Translations under genes and position numbers: made by a program
Notes under the pieces: model-generated
Told to the model about the DNA's origin: nothing
The model's database searches: none
What the model saw: only the letters and a program-made list of their open reading frames with translations
In this document: positions 6,195-11,150 of the stretch, in pieces
Layout of the letters: every line of letters begins with the position of its first letter
Position numbering within the stretch: the stretch's first letter is position 1
NCBI GenBank assembly: GCA_949283445.1
Contig: CASDTD010000036.1
Coordinates: 1-11,150, forward strand
Source: an uncultured Coriobacteriia bacterium
Lineage (GTDB): Bacteria; Actinomycetota; Coriobacteriia; Coriobacteriales; QAMH01
Length of the DNA stretch: 11,150 nt
Direction of reading: 5' to 3'

Positions 6195-6749
6195 TTAGTT
6201 ACCCCCTTTGTTCTTGGCGGCAGCTTCACGTGCGGCTTCTACTTCAGCCTCGTGCTCGGCCTCTTCCTCGGCCTCGATTTCACGCATGCGCGCGAACTCT
6301 TCGGCATGCTCCTCGGCAAACTCATGGGCATGCTCGGCGGCGTCTTCGCGGAACAGCATCTTGCACTTGATGGGAAGCTTGTTAATAGCAAGGCGCATGG
6401 CCTCACGTGCATCTTCGGGCGAAACGCCGTCGATCTCGAACATGACGCGGCCGGGCTTGACGACTGCGACCCACTCTTCGGGGTTGCCCTTGCCAGAACC
6501 CATGCGGGTCTCAGCCGGCTTCTTGGTGATCGGCTTGTCCGGGAAGATGGTTATCCAGACACGGCCGCCACGCTTCATGTAACGGGTCATGGCGACACGA
6601 GCCGCCTCGATCTGACGGTTGGTGATCCAGTGGGCTTCCAGAGCCTGGATGCCGTAGGAGCCGAAGGCGAGCTTCGTGCCGCCCTTGGCCTTGCCCTTCA
6701 TGGAACCGCGCTGGACCTTGCGGAACTTGGTGCGCTTAGGCATCAACAT
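6195..6749 (-). CDS. rplP: 50S ribosomal protein L16 with acidic C-terminal extension
   Basis: L16 organises the A-site side of the peptidyl transferase region and the tRNA-accommodation corridor. Residues 1–134 are ordinary L16: [24 protein letters not shown], the region around W41 to Y57, [35 protein letters not shown] and the end helix [16 protein letters not shown]82 aligns with the arginine hydroxylated in E. coli. The family normally ends near 137–144 residues. Here about 50 more follow (135–184), with 17 Glu, many Ala and four His, predicted helical or coiled, ending AAAKNKGGN. The frame and neighbours are intact, so this is not a frameshift artefact. The ATG overlaps the rpsC stop (TAATG), which implies coupling. 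Confidence 0.97.
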   Translation of the reverse strand: MLMPKRTKFRKVQRGSMKGKAKGGTKLAFGSYGIQALEAHWITNRQIEAARVAMTRYMKRGGRVWITIFPDKPITKKPAETRMGSGKGNPEEWVAVVKPGRVMFEIDGVSPEDAREAMRLAINKLPIKCKMLFREDAAEHAHEFAEEHAEEFARMREIEAEEEAEHEAEVEAAREAAAKNKGGN

Positions 6750-7459
6750 TAGCGGTCCCTCCTCTCACCACGACGGCCGGACCTGCGGCGCTGGCTGGAC
6801 GTGCCCTCGAGAGCGGGGTTGGACCTGGTCTGGCCCGGCAACATCTCGCCGTAGTAGACCCAGACCTTGATGCCGCACGAACCCATGGTGGTGTGCGCGG
6901 TCGCGGTGCCGTAATCGATCATGGCACGCAGGGTGTGCAGGGGCACACGGCCTTCGCGGTACCACTCGCGACGGCTCATCTCGGCACCGCCCAGACGGCC
7001 AGCGCACTGGATACGGATGCCCTTGGCGCCGGACTTGCGGGCGGACTGAACGGCCTTGCGCATCGCGCGGCGGAAGGCCACGCGGCCCTCGAGCTGCTCG
7101 GCGATGGACTGGGCGATGAGGTTGGCGTCGAGCTCGGGGCGCTTGACCTCGATGACCTCGACGGACACCTTGCCGCCGGCGATGGCCTCGAGCTCCTTGC
7201 GCAGAGCGTCGACCTCCGTGCCCTTCTTGCCGATGACGATGCCCGGGCGGGCGGTCGTCACGATAACCTTAATCTTGTCGCCGGCGCGCTCGATTTCCAC
7301 CTTGGAAAGCGCAGCGCCCGCGAGCTTCTTCTCGACGTGCTGGCGGAGCTTGATGTCGTTCTCAAGCGTCGCAGCGTAGTCTTTGCCGGCGTACCAACGG
7401 GAACGCCAGTTCTCGGTGATGCCGAGGCGGAAACCAGTCGGCTTGACCTTCTGACCCAT
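6749..7459 (-). CDS. rpsC: 30S ribosomal protein S3
   Basis: S3 lies at the mRNA entry tunnel in the small-subunit head and helps unwind mRNA with S4 and S5. The 236-residue product begins [23 protein letters not shown]. It contains the KH domain with the GxxG-type loop [14 protein letters not shown] (about residues 73–86). The C-terminal S3 domain has [23 protein letters not shown], the [21 protein letters not shown] signature, and [23 protein letters not shown]. It ends in an Arg-rich tail (about 222–236), a common variable extension. It is 3 nt from rplV and overlaps the rplP start by one base. Confidence 0.99.
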   Translation of the reverse strand: MGQKVKPTGFRLGITENWRSRWYAGKDYAATLENDIKLRQHVEKKLAGAALSKVEIERAGDKIKVIVTTARPGIVIGKKGTEVDALRKELEAIAGGKVSVEVIEVKRPELDANLIAQSIAEQLEGRVAFRRAMRKAVQSARKSGAKGIRIQCAGRLGGAEMSRREWYREGRVPLHTLRAMIDYGTATAHTTMGSCGIKVWVYYGEMLPGQTRSNPALEGTSSQRRRSGRRGERRDR

Positions 7460-7462
7460 GCT

Positions 7463-7804
7463 CTACGCCTCCTCTCTCGTGGCAACGACGATGGTAATGT
7501 GGCTCGTGCGCTTCATGATGGGGCTGGCAGAGCCCTTGGCGCGCGGGCGGTAACGTTTGATGGTCGGGCCCTCGTCAACGTAGGCTTCCTTGATGACCAG
7601 GTTCTCCGGACGGACGCCGAAGTTGTGCTCGGCGTTAGCGGCCGCAGAGTTGACGACCTTGGAGACAACCTCGGAAATCGCGCGCTCGTTGAAGCGCAGG
7701 ATGTCCAACGCGTCGATGACCTCTTTGCCGCGGATCTGGTCCACGACGATACGTGCCTTGCGCGGGGATACGCGCACGTACTTTGCTATTGCTTTCGTCT
7801 GCAT
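7463..7804 (-). CDS. rplV: 50S ribosomal protein L22
   Basis: L22 spans all six 23S rRNA domains. Its long beta-hairpin lines the exit tunnel at the constriction, the site of known macrolide-resistance and stalling changes. The 113-residue product has [23 protein letters not shown] at the N-terminus, [37 protein letters not shown] in the middle, and the hairpin tip [17 protein letters not shown]. The hairpin shows no deletion or duplication. AGGAGG lies 7 nt before the ATG, next to the rpsS stop. Confidence 0.99.
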   Translation of the reverse strand: MQTKAIAKYVRVSPRKARIVVDQIRGKEVIDALDILRFNERAISEVVSKVVNSAAANAEHNFGVRPENLVIKEAYVDEGPTIKRYRPRAKGSASPIMKRTSHITIVVATREEA

Positions 7805-7819
7805 GTGCGTACCTCCTCA

Positions 7820-8080
7820 CTAGTCTTTCTTGTGCCCGCGGAACGTGCGGGTGGGCGCGAATTCGCCCAGCTTGTGACCGACCATGGACTCGGTGACGTA
7901 CACCGGCACATGACGGCGGCCGTCATGCACGGCAATCGTGTGGCCGACCATTTCAGGGAAGATCGTCGAAGAACGGCTCCAGGTCTTGACGGCCTGCTTG
8001 TCGCCCGACTCGTTCATCGCAGTGATGCGCGCGAGGAGGCGAGGCTCTACGAACGGTCCCTTTTTGAGACTTCTACTCAC
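7820..8080 (-). CDS. rpsS: 30S ribosomal protein S19 (GTG start)
   Basis: S19 is in the small-subunit head, pairs with S13 and reaches toward the A-site tRNA and the central protuberance. The 86-residue product ([20 protein letters not shown]…) has the classic [51 protein letters not shown] core and a short basic end. The start codon is GTG at 8080, with AAGGAG about 7 nt upstream. No ATG gives the conserved N-terminus. It lies 17 nt after rplB and 15 nt before rplV. Confidence 0.98.
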   Translation of the reverse strand: MSRSLKKGPFVEPRLLARITAMNESGDKQAVKTWSRSSTIFPEMVGHTIAVHDGRRHVPVYVTESMVGHKLGEFAPTRTFRGHKKD

Positions 8081-8097
8081 GGTTACTCTCCTTCACG

Positions 8098-8928
8098 CTA
8101 CTTCTTACGACGACGGATGATGAGGCGGGTCGTGTTCTTCTTCGGGTTACGCGTACGATGACCCTTGGTGGGAACACCCCACGGCGAAACGGGATGACGG
8201 CCAGCGGACTTGTTCTTGCCCTCGCCACCACCGTGCGGGTGGTCGACCGGGTTCATGACCGTGCCGCGAACTGTCGGGCGCACGCCCAGCCAGCGCTTGC
8301 GGCCGGCCTTGCCCAGGCGGATGTTGGCATGCTCGGCGTTGCCGACCTCGCCCACCGTCGCACGGCAGGTGAGCAGCACGCGGCGCATTTCCGAAGAGGG
8401 CATGCGCAGGATGGCATAGCCGCTTTCCTTGCCCATCAGCTGGATGCTGGTGCCGGCGGAACGGGCCATGGCAGCGCCCTTGCCCGGCTGGAACTCAACC
8501 GCGTGGATGAGCGTACCGACGGGGATGTTGGCCAGCGGCAGCGCATTGCCGGGCTTGATGTCGGCGTCGGGACCGGACTCGACGACGTCGCCGACCTTCA
8601 GACCCTTCGGGTGCAGAATGTAAGCCTTGGCGCCATCGGCGTAATGCAGCAGCGCGATGCGGGCGGAACGGTTCGGGTCGTACTCGATGGTAGCGACCTT
8701 GGCCGGGATGCCGTCCTTGACGCGCTTGAAGTCGATCTTGCGATACTTGCGCTTGTGACCGCCGCCCTGGTGACGGGTGGTGATGCGGCCGTAGCAGTTG
8801 CGGCCGGCCTTCTTGGGCAGCGGCTCGAGCAGCGACTTCTCCGGCGTGGTCGTCGTGATCTCTGCGAAGTCAGAGACCGTCTGGAAACGGCGACCCGGGG
8901 AAGAGGGCTTGTATTGCTTGATTCCCAT
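8098..8928 (-). CDS. rplB: 50S ribosomal protein L2
   Basis: L2 is a primary 23S rRNA-binding protein near the peptidyl transferase centre and is needed for subunit association. The 276-residue product has the expected length and parts: [21 protein letters not shown], the OB-like domain with [15 protein letters not shown], the SH3-like domain with [25 protein letters not shown], and the conserved [13 protein letters not shown] followed by [25 protein letters not shown]. The histidine of HPHGGGEG is the strongly conserved one near the active centre. AAGGAG precedes the ATG. A 175-nt gap separates it from rplW, unusually long for this junction. Confidence 0.99.
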   Translation of the reverse strand: MGIKQYKPSSPGRRFQTVSDFAEITTTTPEKSLLEPLPKKAGRNCYGRITTRHQGGGHKRKYRKIDFKRVKDGIPAKVATIEYDPNRSARIALLHYADGAKAYILHPKGLKVGDVVESGPDADIKPGNALPLANIPVGTLIHAVEFQPGKGAAMARSAGTSIQLMGKESGYAILRMPSSEMRRVLLTCRATVGEVGNAEHANIRLGKAGRKRWLGVRPTVRGTVMNPVDHPHGGGEGKNKSAGRHPVSPWGVPTKGHRTRNPKKNTTRLIIRRRKK

Positions 8929-8992
8929 GTACTAACTCCTTCAAGTTTTCCGATTGCCAGATGACCGCCTGGGATGGGAAGTGGTGCGCTTC

Positions 8993-9035
8993 CGCACGGT
9001 CCTGACTCCGGACTTCATTACCACGCTGCCGTGCG
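8993..9035 (-). other. Enclosing stem with nested hairpin in the rplW–rplB gap
   Basis: CGCACGG (8993–8999) and CCGTGCG (9029–9035) can form a perfect 7-bp stem around a 29-nt interior, with TCC/GGA (9000–9002 with 9010–9012) as a nested pairing. Neighbouring short alternatives exist, such as GTGCG/CGCAC around 8984–8997. This spacer thus holds potential RNA structure but no gene. Confidence 0.4.
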
Positions 9036-9065
9036 TATCCATAGTGGAGCACACAGACAGGCGCG

Positions 9066-9091
9066 AATCCCCCATTGCACCATGGGGGATT
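9066..9091 (-). other. Perfect 10-bp hairpin after rplW
   Basis: AATCCCCCAT (9066–9075) and ATGGGGGATT (9082–9091) form a perfect 10-bp stem with a 6-nt loop, starting 12 nt after the rplW stop in the transcript. No U run follows on the minus strand, so it is probably not an intrinsic terminator. Its place at the end of the L3–L4–L23 block fits a 3'-protecting or processing hairpin. The rest of 8929–9103 is non-coding. Confidence 0.6.
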
Positions 9092-9103
9092 GTTAACCCT
9101 TGC

Positions 9104-9391
9104 TTAGTCCTGGCTGGCGAACAGCTCGATAGTGTCGCCTTCGGCCAGCGTGACGATGGCCTTCTTCCAGGTGCGCGTGTAGCCGGTCTGGTAACGCACG
9201 CGCTTCGGCTTCGGCTTGACGTTGACCGTGTTCACCTTGAGAACCTTGACGTCGAAGATTTCCTCGACCGCCTTGGCGATTTCGATCTTGCTGGCAGTCT
9301 TGGCCACCTCGAAGGTGTAGCGGTTGTAGTCCTGCATGTCGAAGGCACGCTCGGTGATGACCGGGCGGATGATGATGTCGTGTGCCTGCAT
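9104..9391 (-). CDS. rplW: 50S ribosomal protein L23
   Basis: L23 sits at the tunnel exit and is the main docking site for trigger factor and SRP. The 95-residue product begins MQAHDIIIRPVITERAFDMQDYNRYTFEVAKTASKIEIAKAVEEIFDVKVLKVNT, the usual compact fold. The basic extended loop NVKPKPKRVRYQTGYTRTWKKAIVTL and an acidic end (EGDTIELFASQD) follow. Length is normal. Its ATG overlaps the rplD stop by one base (TAATG), and its AGGAGG is inside the end of rplD, so coupling to L4 is likely. It is followed by a 10-bp hairpin and a 175-nt gap. Confidence 0.98.
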   Translation of the reverse strand: MQAHDIIIRPVITERAFDMQDYNRYTFEVAKTASKIEIAKAVEEIFDVKVLKVNTVNVKPKPKRVRYQTGYTRTWKKAIVTLAEGDTIELFASQD

Positions 9392-10014
9392 TAGCTGAGC
9401 ACCTCCTCGACGTACTTGACCGCGTTCGTGGTCATGACCAGCGCGCCGTTGTCTGCCAAGTCGTAGGTGTTGGACTCGGAAGCGCCGATGACGAGGACCT
9501 TCTCGAGGTTGCGGAAGGACAGAAACGCGTTGATGTTCTCATCGTCGACGACGACGGTAGCGCGACCCGTGATGCCCAGAGCCTCGAGGGCAGCCTTGGC
9601 AGCCTTGGTAGAGGGCTTTGCGAAGTCGAACTCCTCGACGACGTAGAGCTCGGAATCGGCCAGCTTGCCCGAGAGGACGGACTTCATAGCCAGCTTGACG
9701 ACCTTGTTCGGCACCTTGAACGCGTAGGAACGCGGATGCGGGCCGAAGACGACGCCGCCGTGACGGAACTGGGCGGCACGCGTCGTGCCCTGACGAGCAC
9801 GGCCGGTGCCCTTCTGGCGGAACGGCTTGCGGCCACCGCCGGAAACCTGACCGCGGGTCTTGGTGTCATGCGTGCCCTGGCGCAGCGCGGCCAGCTGGCT
9901 GCGGACGACCTGGTGCATCGCGTAGGTGTTGGGCTCGATGGCGAAGATGCCATCGGAAAGCTCGAGCGTACCCGTAGACTTGCCGGCGGAGTCGGTGACG
10001 GTAATCTGAGTCAT
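9391..10014 (-). CDS. rplD: 50S ribosomal protein L4
   Basis: L4 has a globular domain on the large-subunit surface and a long loop lining the exit-tunnel constriction opposite L22. In E. coli it also represses its own operon through the mRNA leader. The 207-residue product has ELSDGIFAIEPNTYAMHQVV at the N-terminus. The tunnel loop (about residues 45–95) contains TKTRGQVSGGGRKPFRQKGTGRARQG and FRHGGVVFGPHPRSY. The Rossmann-like remainder ends in ALVMTTNAVKYVEEVLS. AGGAGG lies upstream of the ATG and begins inside the rplC stop region. Whether this L4 regulates the operon is not shown by the sequence. Confidence 0.98.
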   Translation of the reverse strand: MTQITVTDSAGKSTGTLELSDGIFAIEPNTYAMHQVVRSQLAALRQGTHDTKTRGQVSGGGRKPFRQKGTGRARQGTTRAAQFRHGGVVFGPHPRSYAFKVPNKVVKLAMKSVLSGKLADSELYVVEEFDFAKPSTKAAKAALEALGITGRATVVVDDENINAFLSFRNLEKVLVIGASESNTYDLADNGALVMTTNAVKYVEEVLS

Positions 10015-10028
10015 TGATCTCTCCTCCT

Positions 10029-10649
10029 TTAAGCCATACGAATCTGAACGAGTGCGCCCTTGCCACCAGGAACGGCACCCTTAACCAACATGAGATTGCT
10101 CTCGGCATCGATGCGAACCACAGACAGGTTCTTGACCGTCACGCGGTCGCAACCCATGTGGCCCGGAAGACGCATGCCCTTGAAGACGCGAGCAGGATAT
10201 GCGCACATACCGACCGAGCCCGGAGCGCGGTGGAAATGATGGCCATGTCCACCGGGACCACCGCCGAAGCCGTGGCGCTTGATGACGCCCGCAAAGCCCT
10301 TGCCCTTGCTGACGCCGGTGACGTCGACCTTCTCGACGTCTGCGAAAGCCTCGACCGTGACGGTCTCGCCCACGGAATGCTGGGAAGCATCCTCGACGCG
10401 CACTTCGCGCAGGTAACGCATGGGAGCGACACCAGCCTTGGCGAAGTGACCCTTCATGGGCTTGTTGACTTTCTTTTCCTTGATGTCGCCGAAACCGATC
10501 TGGACGGCCTCATAGCCATCGGTTTCGGTGGTCTTGACCTGCGAAACAACGCAGGGGCCAGCTTGGATGACGGTGACGGGGACGATGTTGTCGTCTTCTC
10601 CCCAGACCTGCGTCATTCCCAGCTTACGGCCGAGAATCGTGTTGACCAT
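10029..10649 (-). CDS. rplC: 50S ribosomal protein L3
   Basis: L3 is one of the first proteins to bind 23S rRNA. Its long extension reaches the peptidyl transferase centre. I choose the ATG at 10649 (206 residues, [21 protein letters not shown]), since family N-termini end shortly before the GxKxGMTQ motif and TAAGG lies 6 nt upstream. A TTG two codons earlier (10655) is possible but sits directly on TAAGG. The extension [40 protein letters not shown] (middle to late part) is conserved. The C-terminus is [18 protein letters not shown]. It is the first gene of the visible cluster; rpsJ, the usual first gene, is not upstream within the window. Confidence 0.98.
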   Translation of the reverse strand: MVNTILGRKLGMTQVWGEDDNIVPVTVIQAGPCVVSQVKTTETDGYEAVQIGFGDIKEKKVNKPMKGHFAKAGVAPMRYLREVRVEDASQHSVGETVTVEAFADVEKVDVTGVSKGKGFAGVIKRHGFGGGPGGHGHHFHRAPGSVGMCAYPARVFKGMRLPGHMGCDRVTVKNLSVVRIDAESNLMLVKGAVPGGKGALVQIRMA

Positions 10650-10667
10650 GTTCAACCTTACCTTCAG

Positions 10668-10722
10668 GCGATCTTGTGTTGGTTACCCCTCGTAACTCAC
10701 AGCGGATCGCAGCTTGTAAGCT
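10668..10722 (-). promoter_or_regulatory. Stem-loop leader before the rplC ribosome binding site
   Basis: GCGATC (10668–10673) pairs with GATCGC (10705–10710). Inside it, TGTG pairs with CACA, and GTTAC pairs with GTAAC (10682–10686 with 10692–10696) around a 5-nt loop. That gives 15 pairs in three helices separated by small asymmetric internal loops. A second inverted repeat AGCTT/AAGCT (10711–10722) lies next to it. The structure ends only about 4–8 nt before the purine-rich rplC ribosome binding site. This position fits a translational or transcriptional control leader, as known for L4 in E. coli, but the structure does not resemble a family I can name. Confidence 0.45.
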
Positions 10723-10791
10723 CATCCCTTTGCTCGATTCATGCGCTGGGAGGCTGTGGACACACTGCACCCATCAGGGCACAGCTTGCCC

Positions 10792-10836
10792 ATACTACCG
10801 CAAAGGCAAGACGATGGGAAGGATTTTTTACAAAAA
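10792..10836 (-). promoter_or_regulatory. Candidate promoter for the ribosomal-protein operon
   Basis: On the minus strand TAGTAT (10797–10792) is a possible -10 element. It keeps the three most conserved positions, T1, A2 and T6. Exactly 17 nt upstream is TTCCCA (10820–10815), four of six matches to TTGACA. Just beyond it is an AT-rich block with A6 and T5 runs (10823–10836), where an UP element would lie. Transcription would begin near 10785–10787, giving a leader of roughly 137 nt. The inverted repeat CTTGCC/GGCAAG (10785–10790 with 10805–10810) brackets the -10. This is inference from motif and position only. Confidence 0.4.
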
Positions 10837-10892
10837 CACGCCACCGGGCGTATCTACGCGGAGAGAAGGCGCGCGGCAAGCATGCGCTGCGC

Positions 10893-11073
10893 GACAGTTG
10901 GGGGTCCTAGTGAGTACGCCAGGGCATGCTACGGGGCACTTGAGGGGCTTGCTGAGTACAGATTGCCGCAACTTCGTACTCAGCAGGGTTCCCAAGTGCC
11001 CGAGTCGTACTCAGCAGGGCTCCCAAACGCCACGCAGCCAAGCACACGGTACTCAGCAGCAGCCCCAAGTGTC
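10893..11073. repeat. Five helically phased copies of a 25-bp repeat upstream of the operon
   Basis: Five degenerate 25-bp copies with consensus GGCACTTGGG–NN–CCCTGCTGAGTAC can be aligned without gaps. They are at 10893–10917 (+), 10935–10959 (+), 10976–11000 (-), 11007–11031 (-) and 11049–11073 (-). All keep GAGTAC at one end and TTG in the left part; four keep the full TGCTGAGTAC. Centre-to-centre distances are 42, 41, 31 and 42 bp, close to 4, 4, 3 and 4 turns of B-DNA. They lie roughly 105–290 bp upstream of the candidate operon promoter. This suggests protein-binding sites on one face of the helix. A dispersed intergenic repeat family is the alternative. Confidence 0.75.
10934..11001. 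repeat. Inverted pair of the 25-bp repeat, forming a 26-position hairpin
   Basis: Copies two and three face each other (10934–10959 and 10976–11001) with a 16-base loop. GGGCACTTG/CAAGTGCCC and TGCTGAGTAC/GTACTCAGCA pair perfectly. The seven positions between them can add two G–C pairs and three G·U pairs in plus-strand RNA, but only two G–C and one G·U in minus-strand RNA. It could be a cruciform, an RNA hairpin, or simply two divergent binding sites. Confidence 0.6.
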
Positions 11074-11088
11074 ATGCCCCCCTAACGC

Positions 11089-11105
11089 AAAATGGCCCGC
11101 CGGGC
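11089..11105 (-). terminator. Weak terminator-like hairpin at the upstream edge
   Basis: On the minus strand GCCC, three bases and GGGC are followed by CATTTT. The stem is only 4 bp and the U run short. A second pairing, CGGGC (11101–11105) with GCCCG (11122–11126), competes with it. If real, it would end transcription of a minus-strand gene beyond the right edge and separate it from this operon. The remaining bases up to 11150 show no gene. Confidence 0.22.
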
Positions 11106-11150
11106 GCCGGAGCACTAGTGTGCCCGACGTCTCAAGAGCACCATTGTCAG

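Noticed and set aside
6893..8161. A 422-codon open frame on the plus strand, opposite rpsC, rplV, rpsS and the end of rplB
   Set aside because: It runs antisense across four well-conserved ribosomal-protein genes. Its composition (Leu/Asp/Gly/Ala/His-rich) is typical of the reverse frame of GC-rich coding DNA, and no domain is recognisable.
8929..9103. A tRNA-like fold in the rplW–rplB gap
   Set aside because: The enclosing 7-bp stem looks suggestive, but there is no T-loop sequence, anticodon arm or CCA-type end.
10893..11073. CRISPR array
   Set aside because: Copies are degenerate, in both orientations, and separated by only about 6–18 bases, so they do not form repeat–spacer units.
10980..11075. 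A 31-codon minus-strand frame with two 14-codon units (GAAAEYRV and GSPAEYDS)
   Set aside because: The periodicity comes from the 42-bp spacing of two repeats. The next spacing of 31 bp breaks the frame, and the G6 run next to the ATG is a poor ribosome binding site. It could be revisited if the same small frame recurs in relatives.
10741..11085. A 114-codon plus-strand frame in the upstream region
   Set aside because: It crosses the candidate promoter and all five repeats, and its repeated SEY/AEY and YSA bits come from the repeats themselves. No convincing ribosome binding site or family resemblance.

Overview
The window is an uninterrupted S10–spc ribosomal-protein cluster. All 21 genes are on the minus strand, so transcription runs from high to low coordinates. 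In transcription order they are rplC (L3), rplD (L4), rplW (L23), rplB (L2), rpsS (S19), rplV (L22), rpsC (S3), rplP (L16), rpmC (L29), rpsQ (S17), rplN (L14), rplX (L24), rplE (L5), rpsN (S14, zinc form), rpsH (S8), rplF (L6), rplR (L18), rpsE (S5), rpmD (L30), rplO (L15) and the first 315 codons of secY, cut by the left edge. The high-GC coding style, the Gram-positive gene order, the short zinc-binding S14 and an L24 with two CxxC pairs suggest an actinobacterium. Coriobacteriia (Olsenella/Atopobium/Collinsella-like) is my best guess; this is inference from protein style, not a search.

The products form a functional set: large- and small-subunit core proteins, followed by SecY, the channel of the Sec translocon that docks on ribosomes. 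All genes look intact. Three starts are not ATG: rpsN uses TTG, rpsS uses GTG and secY uses GTG. L16 carries an unusual Glu/Ala-rich C-terminal tail of about 50 residues.

The spacing is unusual. Most junctions are tight: three are TAATG stop/start overlaps (rplD/rplW, rpsC/rplP, rpsE/rpmD), and many others are 2–50 nt. Five junctions are wide, and all five hold inverted repeats: rplW–rplB (175 nt), rplX–rplE (382 nt), rplE–rpsN (110 nt), rpsN–rpsH (103 nt) and rpmD–rplO (112 nt). The rplX–rplE gap is mostly palindromic sequence: two long imperfect palindromes (4654–4775 and 4863–4969) with three small hairpins between them and one on the rplE side.

The right end (10650–11150) has no credible gene. 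rpsJ (S10), which normally heads this cluster, is not there. Instead the region holds, reading toward rplC: a weak terminator-like hairpin; five degenerate copies of a 25-bp repeat (10893–11073) spaced 42, 41, 31 and 42 bp apart, which are near whole helical turns; a candidate sigma-70-type promoter with an AT-rich block just upstream; and a leader with an imperfect 15-bp stem-loop just before the rplC ribosome binding site. The phased repeats and the palindrome-filled rplX–rplE gap are the two most interesting features here.
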